NCBI GenBank assembly: GCA_029287455.1
Contig: JARFRB010000081.1
Coordinates: 1 to 64,000, forward strand
Source: Pelagibius litoralis
GTDB taxonomy: Bacteria > Pseudomonadota > Alphaproteobacteria > Kiloniellales > DSM-21159
Direction of reading: 5' to 3'
Length of the DNA: 64,000 nt
The notes under the pieces are model-generated. The model was not told where the DNA came from, did not search any database, and saw only the letters and a list, made by a program, of their open reading frames with translations. The position numbers and the translations under genes are program-made. Positions 53,796 to 63,231 of the stretch are shown piece by piece. Every line of letters begins with the position of its first letter. Positions within the stretch are counted from its first letter, which is position 1.

Positions 53796-55025
53796 GTGGA
53801 ACAGGCAATGCCCGGAGACCGGGGACATCGCTGGGTTTTGCTGGCCGGCGTCTGGCTGATCTATTTCTGCTTCGGAGTCATGATCGCGGCAATGGCCCCG
53901 CTTGTCGCTCCGATCCGCGAGGACTTAGGGATCGAGAACACCTCGATGGGCATCATTCTGGGTGCCTGGCCCTTGATGTACATCCTGGCGGCGGTTCCCT
54001 GCGGAATTCTTCTGGATCGGTTCGGCGAGCGGCGGGTGCTGCTGGCGGCCACCCTGATCATGGCCGCCTCGGGCGTGGCGCGCGGGCTTGCCGATAGCCC
54101 CGAGGCGTTGTTCCTGGCCGTCGCGCTGTTTGGGGCCGGCGGCCCGATGATTTCCATAGGGGCCCCCAAGCTGATAGCTCAGAACTTCCAAGGCCCGGAT
54201 CGCGGCACCGCGATGGGCCTTTACATCACCGGCCCCTCGCTTGGCGGGATCGCCGCACTGTCACTCACGAATAGCGTCATGATGCCGGTGACGGGGCAGG
54301 ATTGGCGCCTTGTCTTGTTTCTCTATTCCGGTCTGGTTGCCGCGAGCGGATTGGTCTGGTTGGCGATTTCGCTGCGCGGAGGCTCGCTTCAAGGGGGGCG
54401 GAGCGCCGAAGGCACGGAAAAGCTCACATTCTCCGCTTTCGCAGCGCTGTTGCGGGTGGCAGAGGTGCGCGTGATCCTCGCGACGAGCATTGGGATTTTC
54501 TTCGTCAACCACGCTCTCAATAACTGGCTGCCCGAACTTTTGCGCAGTCGCGGAATGGACGCGGCGGAAGCTGGATATTGGGCGTCGGTGCCCACGGTTG
54601 TCGGTATCGCGGGTTCGATGATCATTCCACGCCTTGCCACGCCTGACCGCCGGCTTGCGATCATGACGCTCCTGTTTTGCGCGGCGGTTCTTGCCAGTTT
54701 GCTCCTGCAGGCGAATCCCGGTATCGCGCTGACCGCTGGGTTGGTTCTTCAGGGTATCGCCCGAAGTTCCATGATGACGATTGCCATCCTGCTGCTGATG
54801 GAAACTCCGCGGGTGCCGAAAGAGCGGCTTGGCCTCGCGGGTGGCTTGTTCTTCACCACGGCTGAGATCGGCGGCGTACTTGGTCCGGTAACGTTCGGGT
54901 TTCTCTCCGACGTCACGCAGGATTTTACCGCTTCCCTTGCCGCCGTCACTCTCGCTGGCCTCGGACTCTTGGTGCTCGTCGGATTGCTGAAACGGGTGCG
55001 CGCGCCTCTCGCGCCCGAGTCATAA
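53796..55025 (+). CDS. MFS transporter (nitrate/cyanate-type major facilitator)
   Basis: 409-residue membrane protein with twelve helices. LLAGVWLIYFCFGVMIAAMA is helix 1 and GILLDRFGERRVLLAATLIM the inter-helix 2/3 loop with the MFS Asp-Arg pair. APKLIAQNFQGPDRGTAMGL resembles the CynX/nitrate transporter group. GTG at 53796, after GAGGGAAAG, gives a natural N terminus; a longer frame overlaps the imine-reductase gene's promoter. Substrate unknown. It converges on the second TPR gene with a 32-bp gap. Confidence 0.88.
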   Translation: MEQAMPGDRGHRWVLLAGVWLIYFCFGVMIAAMAPLVAPIREDLGIENTSMGIILGAWPLMYILAAVPCGILLDRFGERRVLLAATLIMAASGVARGLADSPEALFLAVALFGAGGPMISIGAPKLIAQNFQGPDRGTAMGLYITGPSLGGIAALSLTNSVMMPVTGQDWRLVLFLYSGLVAASGLVWLAISLRGGSLQGGRSAEGTEKLTFSAFAALLRVAEVRVILATSIGIFFVNHALNNWLPELLRSRGMDAAEAGYWASVPTVVGIAGSMIIPRLATPDRRLAIMTLLFCAAVLASLLLQANPGIALTAGLVLQGIARSSMMTIAILLLMETPRVPKERLGLAGGLFFTTAEIGGVLGPVTFGFLSDVTQDFTASLAAVTLAGLGLLVLVGLLKRVRAPLAPES

Positions 55026-55057
55026 GGGTTTCGCACACCGCCTTTTCTGATTGGCGC

Positions 55058-56698
55058 CTAGGCCGCGACCTTGTGGCGGCAGAAGCAGGAGGCTTTGATC
55101 GGCACCTCCGCGCGCGCCAGGGCCTGATCCAGCTGGAGTTTGATGTGCAAGGCCTCGACGGTTTCGCCCCGGCGGGTGAGACACTCATGCAGGCCGTGCA
55201 GGCTCCAGACGTTCCTGGGATGCTGGCAGGCCCGGCTCAGGGTCGTGTCGAGCCCGAGGTCGGCGCGGTAAACCGCTTCCGCCTCCTCGTAGCGGCCCTG
55301 TTCCAACAAGAGAGCCCCCAGCGCGTGCCGGGTCGGCTGCATCCATCCCCAGGGTTCGTCATAGGGCAGGGCGTCGTCGATCTCGACCGACTTCCTGAGG
55401 TGCGCGAAGGCGGCCTCGTGGTTGCCCTTATGGTACTCCAGTTCCCCGAGCAGCATCTGTTCGGCCACCTTCAGAATGTCGCGGCAGGTGTTGTTGAACA
55501 GCATCCGGCTCTCGGGAACTTGGTCCCGCGCGGCGAAGAATAGGTCCCGCTCGGCTTCCGCCTCCTCCAGCTTCTTGGTGTTGGCAAGCGCCACGGTTCT
55601 CGCGTAGCGCAGCATCGCGGTGGTGACGCAGTAGAGCTCGGCGTCTTTCGGCAGGTCCTGCTCGAGGATCTCGTTCCACATGCCAAATCTGATCAGCACG
55701 TGTTGCTTCATGGGGATAAAGCCCTCGAACCAATCGGCCAGAGGCCGCAGCATCTTCTCGGGCAGTGTCGCGATCAACTCCTCCGCGGTCTCCAGCGCGG
55801 GCCGTGGCTGGCCAAGGAACATCGCGCCGTAAATTTTGAAGTGATAGTTGTGGCAGCGGTAGACGGAGTAGAAATTCTCCGCGCCGTCGCGTTCCAGGAA
55901 CTTCCGGTCGGCCAAAATGGCGCGATGGTTGCGCGCGACGACGTTCTCGTAATCGCCGCAAAGCACGTCCACGTGCGTGGGCATGTGCAGCAGATGCCCG
56001 GCGTCCGGCACCATGGTGCTCAAGGCGTCCCCGTGGCGCAGCGCCCGCTCGGGATGCGGCGACATCTCCATCAGGTGGATGTACATGTGCAACAGGCCGG
56101 GGTGTTGCCAAGCTCCCGGCAGCCGGTCGAAAGCGGTCTCCAAGACATCGATCGCCTCCAGGGTGTCGGCCCCTTCGGCGGGCTTGCCGCTGGGCAGATC
56201 CCAGAGCTGCCATGGGGTGCGGTTCATTATGGCTTCGGCGAAGAGGCAAGAGACGTCGAGGTCGTCGGAATGGGCCTTATGGACCTGGCGCATGGCATCC
56301 GCGTAGGCGTCGTTCCATGGCGCGAAATCCTCCACCGAGGCATCGCTTGGATAGCGGTGCTGGATGGCTTCGATCAGTGCGCCCTCAATGGGCGAAACGC
56401 GGTCCTTGAGGTGTGTGGCGCGCTCCACGGCCGCGCGGGCCGTGTCCAGTGCTTCGGGCTTTTCCTCGGGCTCAAAGGCTTCCCATGGCTTGTTGTAGTT
56501 CGGGCCGATGCAATAGGCGATGCCCCAATGGGCCATGGCGCAGTCCGGATCGGCCTCAAGCGCCTTTTGGAAGCAGGCGATTGCTTCTTCGTGATTATAG
56601 GCATAGGCCCAGACGAGCCCGCGGTCGAACCAGGCTTGCGCGTCCGGCGAAGATGTCGTGATTCCGCGCCCGTAGTGGCCGAGATCGTAGTACTCCAC
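55058..56698 (-). CDS. TPR protein, copy 2 (paralogue of 800-2455)
   Basis: 546 residues, GTG start with AGGGAGG upstream. It aligns with copy 1 from end to end: YNHEEAIACFQKALEADPDC, HPGLLHMYIHLMEMSPHPER, MPTHVDVLCGDYENVV, CHNYHFKIYGAMFLGQ, YDEPWGWMQPTRHALGALLL and the C-terminal ASCFCRHK. By eye, more than half the residues are identical. The His and Cys motifs are conserved in both copies, so they are probably functional. Two copies 53 kb apart with different neighbours suggest an old duplication and a useful but unknown role. Confidence 0.85.
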   Translation of the reverse strand: MEYYDLGHYGRGITTSSPDAQAWFDRGLVWAYAYNHEEAIACFQKALEADPDCAMAHWGIAYCIGPNYNKPWEAFEPEEKPEALDTARAAVERATHLKDRVSPIEGALIEAIQHRYPSDASVEDFAPWNDAYADAMRQVHKAHSDDLDVSCLFAEAIMNRTPWQLWDLPSGKPAEGADTLEAIDVLETAFDRLPGAWQHPGLLHMYIHLMEMSPHPERALRHGDALSTMVPDAGHLLHMPTHVDVLCGDYENVVARNHRAILADRKFLERDGAENFYSVYRCHNYHFKIYGAMFLGQPRPALETAEELIATLPEKMLRPLADWFEGFIPMKQHVLIRFGMWNEILEQDLPKDAELYCVTTAMLRYARTVALANTKKLEEAEAERDLFFAARDQVPESRMLFNNTCRDILKVAEQMLLGELEYHKGNHEAAFAHLRKSVEIDDALPYDEPWGWMQPTRHALGALLLEQGRYEEAEAVYRADLGLDTTLSRACQHPRNVWSLHGLHECLTRRGETVEALHIKLQLDQALARAEVPIKASCFCRHKVAA

Positions 56699-56721
56699 GG
56701 CGGCCTCCCTAGAAATGCAGA

Positions 56722-57684
56722 CTATCGGATGATTTTATCAGCATCCCCGGCGGGGGTGAAGCGGCGAAGCCCGGCACTGAGGGGGCAAGACAAGAAATAT
56801 TTGTCGGGAGCGCGATCCGGCTGGTGCCCTTTCGCCCCCAGGACATCCTTCAAGTGCACGGCCGTGACATCCGCCATGACATCTCGATGCATGCGCTGGG
56901 GATCTCGGAACACCACATCCGAAAGCCGCGCGTCCAACAGGGCGGTGCCCATCAAGGCCAGCGCTTCATCGCTATCCGTGCCCTCGAAGTACACCAAGCG
57001 CTTGTCGGTATACATGCCCGTGTGCAGGAGCTTCGAGAAGTACTGCAGGAAGTTCTGGTCCTTGTGGGCCATATGCGGGCCCATCACGACGACACGCAGC
57101 GACTCCCAGTCTTCCTTGGCGATTATGGTGTCCTTGATGCGCATCACCTGGGCATGGAAGGCCTCGAGCTGGGCTTTGCCCGCGGCGGCGATGCAGAGCT
57201 TTAAATCCGGGCTGCACGCCTGACAGAACTCCGCCAGTTCTTCTTGACGGACGCGGCCTTGACTCAACACAAGCGCAATGAACTTCAGCGAGCGGGAATA
57301 GAGATCGAGCCTGTGTGGCAAGGCACCGTTCTCGATTTCAGGTTGGATGTCCAAGGCATCCGACAAACGTTCGACCTGCCCTCCATAGGCGCGAAGCTTC
57401 TTCAAGGCCGCCTGGGAGATCGCGGTGTCGTCCGAGGCCTCTTCGATCAACAGGCAAAAGATCGAAAGCGGGATGTGGCTCAAGGTCTTGAGCTTATCGT
57501 AGATCGGCGGGCGCAGCCCGGTCAGGACCCGGGGCTCCTCGGAGCGGTAATAGACGATCATGTGATCCTCGTTCACGAGGATCAAGCCGCTGCGCTTCTG
57601 CTTCTCCAGCAAGCCCGCCCGTGCGCTCTCGTAGAACGAGACAAAGCGATCGTCGAGCGCGGCTAGCTCCTCTTCGATAGTCAT
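56722..57684 (-). CDS. Hypothetical protein, unknown domain
   Basis: 320 residues, no signal or membrane helix. Segments include IVYYRSEEPRVLTGLRPPIY, FQYFSKLL-like FLQYFSKLLHTGMYTDKRLV, and VVVMGPHMAHKDQNFLQYF. The C-terminal part has two Cys (LSCPLSAGLRR; earlier FCQACSPDLKLC). I do not recognise a family. It is 23 bp upstream of the TPR copy 2 gene on the same strand, so the two are likely co-transcribed. Confidence 0.65.
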   Translation of the reverse strand: MTIEEELAALDDRFVSFYESARAGLLEKQKRSGLILVNEDHMIVYYRSEEPRVLTGLRPPIYDKLKTLSHIPLSIFCLLIEEASDDTAISQAALKKLRAYGGQVERLSDALDIQPEIENGALPHRLDLYSRSLKFIALVLSQGRVRQEELAEFCQACSPDLKLCIAAAGKAQLEAFHAQVMRIKDTIIAKEDWESLRVVVMGPHMAHKDQNFLQYFSKLLHTGMYTDKRLVYFEGTDSDEALALMGTALLDARLSDVVFRDPQRMHRDVMADVTAVHLKDVLGAKGHQPDRAPDKYFLSCPLSAGLRRFTPAGDADKIIR

Positions 57685-57874
57685 CTCTCGCCTCCCGCGC
57701 TTGGGCTCTCTTAGGCCATTTTCGGGGACTATAATATGGGAAGCGCGTGGGGCAACGGTGGCGATGCAAAAGCGTCGCGCATACGAAAGAATTCCTTCAC
57801 GCGGGGATCACCCTCTTGACACCTTACGAGTCTAGCTTCGGCTCTCTGTTCACGCGCATGCAGGGAGGTCCGAT

Positions 57875-59470
57875 ATGTCCGGTAGGTCCCGTATCCTTAC
57901 TATCTCCTCCAGGGGTTCCGTCACGCGGCGGCGTTTCGTGACGTCGGCCGCGATCGCGGGTGGTGGGTTGCTTGCCGGCAGCCTCTTTCCGCGGCCGGCG
58001 CTGGCGACCTCTGAGTCGGCGCGCCCGAAGTTCACCCACGGCTTTCAGAGCGGCGATATCTCCGACCAGGGTGCTATCGTTTGGGCACGGGCGGATCGCC
58101 CGTCGCGGCTGTTCATCGAGGTCGCGACGACCGACAGTTTCAAGGATCCGATTAAAATCATCGGCCCGGCGGCGCTTGAGGCCACCGATTACACGGCGAA
58201 GATGGACCTTGTCGGCTTGCCGGCCGGGCAGGACATCTTTTATCGCGCCTACTGGCAGGACTTGAGCGACCTGACCACTCAGAGCGCGCCGCTGGTGGGT
58301 CACTTCCGCACAGCGCCCGCTCACCGCCGCGACATCAATTTCGTTTGGTCCGGCGACACGGCGGGACAAGGCTGGGGGATCAATCTCGATTGGGGCGGCA
58401 TGAAGATCTACAAGACCATGGCCGGGGAAGCGCCGGACTTCTTCATCCACTCCGGCGACACGATCTACGCAGACGGCCCGATGAAGTCCGAGGTCAGCCT
58501 GCCGGACGGCACCATCTGGAAGAATGTCATCATCAAGGAGAAGACGAAGAACGCCGAGACGCTCGACGAGTTTCGGGGTCAGTACAAGTACAACCTGATG
58601 GACGCGAACGTTCAGGCATTCAACGCCCAAGTTCCCATGCTCGCCCAGTGGGACGATCATGAGACGGTCAACAACTGGTATCCCACCGAGATCCTGGACC
58701 GCGACGACTACACCGAAAAGAATGTGGCCTTGCTTTCTGCCCGTGCCAAGCGCGGTTTCCTGGAGTTCATGCCGATCCGCCAGGACCCGGTGGATCCGGA
58801 GCGCATCTACCGCAAGGTCTCCTATGGCCCGCACTTGGATATCTTCTTCCTGGACAAGCGCAGCTATCGCGGGCCGAACACCGGCAATCACCAGGCGGCG
58901 CAGAGCGATGTAACGCGCTTTCTGGGCGAAGACCAGTTGCGCTGGCTGAAGAACGGCTTGCTTATGTCCAACGCCACCTGGAAGGTGATCGCCTCGGACA
59001 TGCCGGTCGGCCTGGTGGTGCGAGACGGCAAGGAGGCTTTCGAGAACGGCGCCAACGGCGATGGGCCGCCGCTTGGCCGGGAGCTGGAAATCGCCAACCT
59101 GCTGTCCTTCATCAAGCACAGCGGCATTTCCAACGTGGTGTGGCTGACCGCGGACGTGCACTACACCGCCGCGCACTTCTATGACCCCAACCGCGCCCAG
59201 TTTCAGGACTTCTCGCCGTTCTGGGAGTTCGTCAGCGGCCCCTTGAACGCCGGCACATATGGGCCCAACGACCTGGACAACACCTTCGGGCCGCAGGTGG
59301 TCTATCAAAAGGCGCCGGAGCCCGGGCAGAAGAACCTCTCGCCGAAGGATGGGCTGCAGTTCTATGGGCAGGTCAAGATCGACGGCGCGACCGGCGGCAT
59401 GCAGGTGCAGCTAAAGGACCTTGACGGCCAGGTCCTCTATTCCGTGTCCTTGGACCCTTTCACGGCCTGA
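57875..59470 (+). CDS. phoD: Alkaline phosphatase D (PhoD) family, Tat-exported
   Basis: 531 residues. The Tat signal is TRRRFVTSAAIAGGGLLAGS. The N-terminal beta domain (FTHGFQSGDISDQGAIVWAR) precedes the metallophosphatase core: FVWSGDTAGQGWG, FIHSGDTIYADG and MLAQWDDHETVNNWYP carry metal-binding Asp and His, and WLTADVHYTAAHFYD the later His. PhoD cleaves phosphomono- and diesters in the periplasm using Ca and Fe. GGGAGG precedes the ATG at 57875. No Pho box was identified upstream. Confidence 0.92.
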   Translation: MSGRSRILTISSRGSVTRRRFVTSAAIAGGGLLAGSLFPRPALATSESARPKFTHGFQSGDISDQGAIVWARADRPSRLFIEVATTDSFKDPIKIIGPAALEATDYTAKMDLVGLPAGQDIFYRAYWQDLSDLTTQSAPLVGHFRTAPAHRRDINFVWSGDTAGQGWGINLDWGGMKIYKTMAGEAPDFFIHSGDTIYADGPMKSEVSLPDGTIWKNVIIKEKTKNAETLDEFRGQYKYNLMDANVQAFNAQVPMLAQWDDHETVNNWYPTEILDRDDYTEKNVALLSARAKRGFLEFMPIRQDPVDPERIYRKVSYGPHLDIFFLDKRSYRGPNTGNHQAAQSDVTRFLGEDQLRWLKNGLLMSNATWKVIASDMPVGLVVRDGKEAFENGANGDGPPLGRELEIANLLSFIKHSGISNVVWLTADVHYTAAHFYDPNRAQFQDFSPFWEFVSGPLNAGTYGPNDLDNTFGPQVVYQKAPEPGQKNLSPKDGLQFYGQVKIDGATGGMQVQLKDLDGQVLYSVSLDPFTA

Positions 59471-59505
59471 GCCCCCGAACGGGCGTGGCTTCCCTGGCCC
59501 CCGGG

Positions 59506-60930
59506 TTATTCCTCGAGGCCGGGGGGGTGGCGCCCGGCCAGGCCGCTTGCCTGCTCGTAGGCCCAGGCGATCCGCAAGGCCAAGGCTTCGTCATAGCCCC
59601 GGCAGGCGATCTGCAGGCCGCTTGGCAGCCCGCCTGAGACGAAGCCGTTCGGCAGGGTGACGGCGCACATCTCCAAGAGGTTGATGGCCCGGGTGAAGTA
59701 GGCGCAGGTGGTGGATTGATCCACCTCGGCGATCGGTATCGGCGGCGTTGCGGTGGTGGGGGTCATGAGCGCATCGATGCCCTCAAGCGCTTCGTCGAAT
59801 TCGGCCTTCAAGGCCTGCTGATCGCGCAGGGTCATCAGATAGTCTCTTGCTGACAAGTCCTTGCCCACCCAAATCCGCGGCCGCACGGCCGGATCGACGG
59901 GCAAGTCCATGTCGTCCACCATCTCCCCGACGTGCAGATAGCCTTCGGCGCCGATGATGCGCCCGGTCATGGTGGCGAAGTCGGCGAAGCCTCGCGGCAT
60001 GGCGATCGTCGAAATCTCCGCCCCCAGGTCCGCAAGCGTTTGCAGCGAAGCTTCGTAGGCGGCGCGGATCTCGGGTTCCGCTTCCGCCAGCTCCGCGTCG
60101 GGCAGGCGGGCGAGCTTGAGGCCCGCGACACCGCGCTTCAAGCCCGGCATCGGGTCCTCGACCGCCCGGTGCAAGGTTCTTGGGTCCTTCGGATCGGGCC
60201 CCGCCAGCACGCCGTAGAGCAAGGCCGCATCCTCCACCGAGCGGCACACCGGACCGGGCGTGTCCAGGCTATGGGCCAGGGGCATGACTCCATGGGTGCT
60301 GATGCGCCCGATGGTGGTCTTCAGCCCGGTCAGGCCGCACCAGGCCGCGGGCAGGCGCACGGAGCCGCCGGTGTCGGTGCCGATGGCCCAGGGGGCGAGG
60401 CCGGCGGCAACGGCTACCCCCGATCCCGCGCTGGATCCTCCCGGTGTGCGGTGCACGTCGAGATCCCAAGGGTTCCATGGCGTGCCCATATGCTCGTTGG
60501 TGCCCCAAGCCCCCATCGCGAACTCGACGGTGTGAGTCTTGCCCAATACGATCATACCTGCCGAAACCAGTCGCTGGGCCAAGGTGGCGGTAACCGGCGA
60601 AACCCTGTCGGACCATGGCTTCGATCCCCCGGTGGTCACTCGGCCTTCAATTTCGATAATGTCCTTGAGGGCGATGGGAACGCCATGGAAGGGGCCGATC
60701 CCGTGCCCGGAAGCGATTGCCCGGTCCGCGCCTTCGGCGGCCTCCAGAGCCTCGTCCGCGTAGAGCGCGATAAAGGCATGCAGCTTGCCGTCGTATTTGG
60801 CGATGCGTTCCAGCAGCCTTTCCACGATGGCGCGCGAGGTGATCTCACCCGCTTGCAGACGGCGGGACAGCTCGGCGGCGGTGAGGAATGCCAGATCGCC
60901 GTTGCCGGCGCGGGGGCTCGCGGTGTCCAT
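59506..60930 (-). CDS. Amidase signature family enzyme
   Basis: 474 residues. LHAFIALYADEALEAAEGAD is the family start; the catalytic Lys is in VPIALKDIIEIEG, and GGSSAGSGVAVAAGLAPWAI with GTDTGGSVRLPAAWCGLTGL hold the Ser-cisSer-Lys triad. The family hydrolyses amides such as aryl or aliphatic acid amides, or acts like the GatA subunit. No GatB/C partner is nearby, so a free amidase is likelier. ATG at 60930 after GGAGCGACGCC is the best start. The ABM-like gene lies just upstream. Confidence 0.9.
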   Translation of the reverse strand: MDTASPRAGNGDLAFLTAAELSRRLQAGEITSRAIVERLLERIAKYDGKLHAFIALYADEALEAAEGADRAIASGHGIGPFHGVPIALKDIIEIEGRVTTGGSKPWSDRVSPVTATLAQRLVSAGMIVLGKTHTVEFAMGAWGTNEHMGTPWNPWDLDVHRTPGGSSAGSGVAVAAGLAPWAIGTDTGGSVRLPAAWCGLTGLKTTIGRISTHGVMPLAHSLDTPGPVCRSVEDAALLYGVLAGPDPKDPRTLHRAVEDPMPGLKRGVAGLKLARLPDAELAEAEPEIRAAYEASLQTLADLGAEISTIAMPRGFADFATMTGRIIGAEGYLHVGEMVDDMDLPVDPAVRPRIWVGKDLSARDYLMTLRDQQALKAEFDEALEGIDALMTPTTATPPIPIAEVDQSTTCAYFTRAINLLEMCAVTLPNGFVSGGLPSGLQIACRGYDEALALRIAWAYEQASGLAGRHPPGLEE

Positions 60931-60953
60931 GGCGTCGCTCCGTCCTTCCCTGA

Positions 60954-61304
60954 TCAAACGACTTTACGCAGGACGTGCTGCCGGTTGGATGTGTAGGGGC
61001 GGACCTGCTCCGGCCAGCGGCCCTCTTCGATAGCGGCCGCCCAGGCCTCGCTCAGCAGCACCTCCGGACCCTCGATCTCGTAGACCGCGCTATAGGTGGG
61101 CTGGCCCTCGCCAGTGAGCGGGCGGGCCTCGCCGCCGATCATCACGGCGGCTGGCTCCGTCTTGAACCGAGTGACGGCGATCACGCCCGGCACCTTGAGA
61201 AGGCTGGGAACATGCTCCTGGTCGTAGACTTCGTTGAAGAGGTCTTCCTTTTCTGGATCGACGTCCATGCTCGCGATGAAAACATACTTCGACGTGGCCG
61301 GCAT
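60954..61304 (-). CDS. Small EthD/ABM-like protein
   Basis: 116 residues. SKYVFIASMDVDPEKEDLFN, then YDQEHVPSLLKVPGVIAVTR and YSAVYEIEGPEVLLSEAWAA form the dimeric alpha/beta-barrel pattern of EthD/DUF4286-type proteins. ATG at 61304 follows AGGAGA. It precedes the amidase by 23 bp on the same strand, so it may act on the same pathway. Reaction unknown. Confidence 0.72.
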   Translation of the reverse strand: MPATSKYVFIASMDVDPEKEDLFNEVYDQEHVPSLLKVPGVIAVTRFKTEPAAVMIGGEARPLTGEGQPTYSAVYEIEGPEVLLSEAWAAAIEEGRWPEQVRPYTSNRQHVLRKVV

Positions 61305-61529
61305 GAACACTCTCCTTGATCCGTGGTTTTGGGCGCGCTCGCCGATCCTCTCAAAGGACCGGCGCGGATTACAGCCAATCGCACGAGGGTCGACAAGCGA
61401 AATCAAGCCTTCACGGCCGTGGCGGGCGTTTGCGCAGGGAAAGCCTCTTGAGTGACGGCTCCGGGCTTCCTACCCTCGCTGGGTCGACCGCGCTACAATC
61501 CAGCGCTCCGGCCAAAGGGGGAAATTGGC

Positions 61530-62420
61530 GTGGACAGGATCAACATTCAATTCACATTGTTCTCGGCCTTCTATTCACCCTTGATTTCCGCGATCTCGGG
61601 CGGGTTCCTGAAAGCCGAAGGCTTGGAGCCTGAATGGTCTATCTCCCCGCCGGGCATCTCGGCGCTCGCGGCCTTGGAGGACGGTTCGGCCCATGTCGTG
61701 CAATCGGCGCTGAGCCAAGGCTTCACGACGTTGAATGCCGGCAAGACGCCGAAGGTCTTTCACTTCGCCCAGGTCAACGAGATGGATGGCTTTTTCCTCA
61801 CCGGGCGCAAGGCGGACCCGGAGTTCACGTGGGACAAGCTGGAAGGTGCCGAGGTCGTGATGTTCAAGGGCGGACAGCCCTTGGCGATGTTCAAGTACGC
61901 CTGCCACAAGGCGGGGATCGATTTCGCCAAGATCAAGGCGATCACGCCCGGTGGCGCGGCGGATATCGACAAGGCTTTCCGCGCGGGCCAGGGGGACTAC
62001 GTGCAGCAGCAAGGGCCTTTTCCCCAGCAACTCGAGGCCGACGGTGTCGGCGCCATCGTGGCCCAAGTTGGCAAGCTGATCGGGCCCTGCGGCTTTTCTA
62101 GCCTTGCGGCCACCCGTGAGTGGTTGGCGACGGACATGGCGAAGGCCTTCATGCGCGCCTATAGGAAGACGCGCGTCTATATGAACGAGGCCCCGGCGGC
62201 GGAAATCGCGGCGGCCGAGAAGCCCTACTTCCCCGAGATCGACGAGGCGGTTCTGGCGAACTGCATCGCCACCTATCAGCGCTTGGGGTGCTGGACGCCG
62301 CATGTGGAGATCACCCGCGCGGCCTACGAGGCGACGCTGGATATCTTTGAGTACAACGGCTTGCTGAACGCCCGATACCCTTACGATCAGGTCTGCGCCG
62401 AGCCGCCGCCGGCGGAGTGA
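61530..62420 (+). CDS. NMT1/THI5-like substrate-binding protein without signal peptide
   Basis: 296 residues, GTG start after AAGGGGG. The fold is that of NMT1-type periplasmic binding proteins: AFYSPLISAISGGFLKAEGL, then SPPGISALAALEDGSAHVVQ and FHFAQVNEMDGFFLTGRK. No signal peptide is present, and the alternative longer frame from 61452 does not supply one. No ABC permease or ATPase is in the window. It may be a cytoplasmic ligand-binding or catalytic relative. Function uncertain. Confidence 0.75.
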   Translation: MDRINIQFTLFSAFYSPLISAISGGFLKAEGLEPEWSISPPGISALAALEDGSAHVVQSALSQGFTTLNAGKTPKVFHFAQVNEMDGFFLTGRKADPEFTWDKLEGAEVVMFKGGQPLAMFKYACHKAGIDFAKIKAITPGGAADIDKAFRAGQGDYVQQQGPFPQQLEADGVGAIVAQVGKLIGPCGFSSLAATREWLATDMAKAFMRAYRKTRVYMNEAPAAEIAAAEKPYFPEIDEAVLANCIATYQRLGCWTPHVEITRAAYEATLDIFEYNGLLNARYPYDQVCAEPPPAE

Positions 62421-62526
62421 CAGCCGGGGCGCGCATTGACATGCATTAAGGCGGATTCGCGGGATTTTCGCGAAGGTCCATCGACCTTCTCGCGGTTCTT
62501 CGCGCGCTAAATCCGGGCCAGGCCAG

Positions 62527-63102
62527 ATGTTCGATTATCTCTACAAATTCCGCTACGTCAGTCTGATCGCCGTGGTCTGTTCCTTTGTCGGCTCGATCTT
62601 GATGTTCGTTCAAGGCGCGGTGAAGACCTTTAACGCCGTCGCTTTTTACTTCTTCGACGTGACCGATGCGATCAGTGGCGCCTCGACAGCGGCAAAGGGG
62701 GACCTGACCTCCAAGCTCTTGGTGCAGTCGGTCGACGCTTTCCTGTTCGGCCTAATCTTGATGATCTTTTCCTTCGGCGGTTACAACCTTTTCATCGAGC
62801 GGATCGCCTGGACAGATCATAAAACCGCCTTCTGGCTCAACATGCGAAGCGTGGGGCATTTGAAGTCCACGCTGGCCGAGCTCATCGTCATCATTCTCTT
62901 TGTCAAGTTTCTGGAACTCGTTCTGCTGGAAGAGATATCCTTGTTCTGGGAGTCGCTTACCCTGCCCATTGCGATCGGGATTCTGGCCCTTGCCCTGAAG
63001 CTGCTAAATCTTCGTAGTGACGCGGAGGTGATGAGCGCGGAGCCGTCGGCGGCCGATCCGGCGGAAAGCAAAAGTCCAGCGACGCGAGGGCCGAACGAGT
63101 GA
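62527..63102 (+). CDS. yqhA: YqhA family (UPF0114) membrane protein
   Basis: 191 residues. The UPF0114 pattern is visible: FRYVSLIAVVCSFVGSILMF, SVDAFLFGLILMIFSFGGYN and a third helix near residues 114-130 (LAELIVIILFVKFLELVLLE), with a fourth following. The C terminus is acidic and disordered (SAEPSAADPAESKSPATRGP). The family is an inner-membrane protein of unknown function. It stands ahead of the PPK2 gene by 129 bp on the same strand. Confidence 0.85.
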   Translation: MFDYLYKFRYVSLIAVVCSFVGSILMFVQGAVKTFNAVAFYFFDVTDAISGASTAAKGDLTSKLLVQSVDAFLFGLILMIFSFGGYNLFIERIAWTDHKTAFWLNMRSVGHLKSTLAELIVIILFVKFLELVLLEEISLFWESLTLPIAIGILALALKLLNLRSDAEVMSAEPSAADPAESKSPATRGPNE

Positions 63103-63231
63103 GTCGGCACAGGGGCTTGTTTGACGATTCGGTCCCGTGCGAGGCGAGGACTCGTCACAAAACCGTCGCCTTGATGTGGTGGACTGAATCTCGAGTAGAC
63201 GTCGAATTCTCATGAGTGGGAGGGGTGCCTG

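Noticed and set aside
57700-57740. Promoter ahead of phoD around TATAAT at 57730-57735
   Set aside because: No -35 hexamer at acceptable spacing, so I did not call it.
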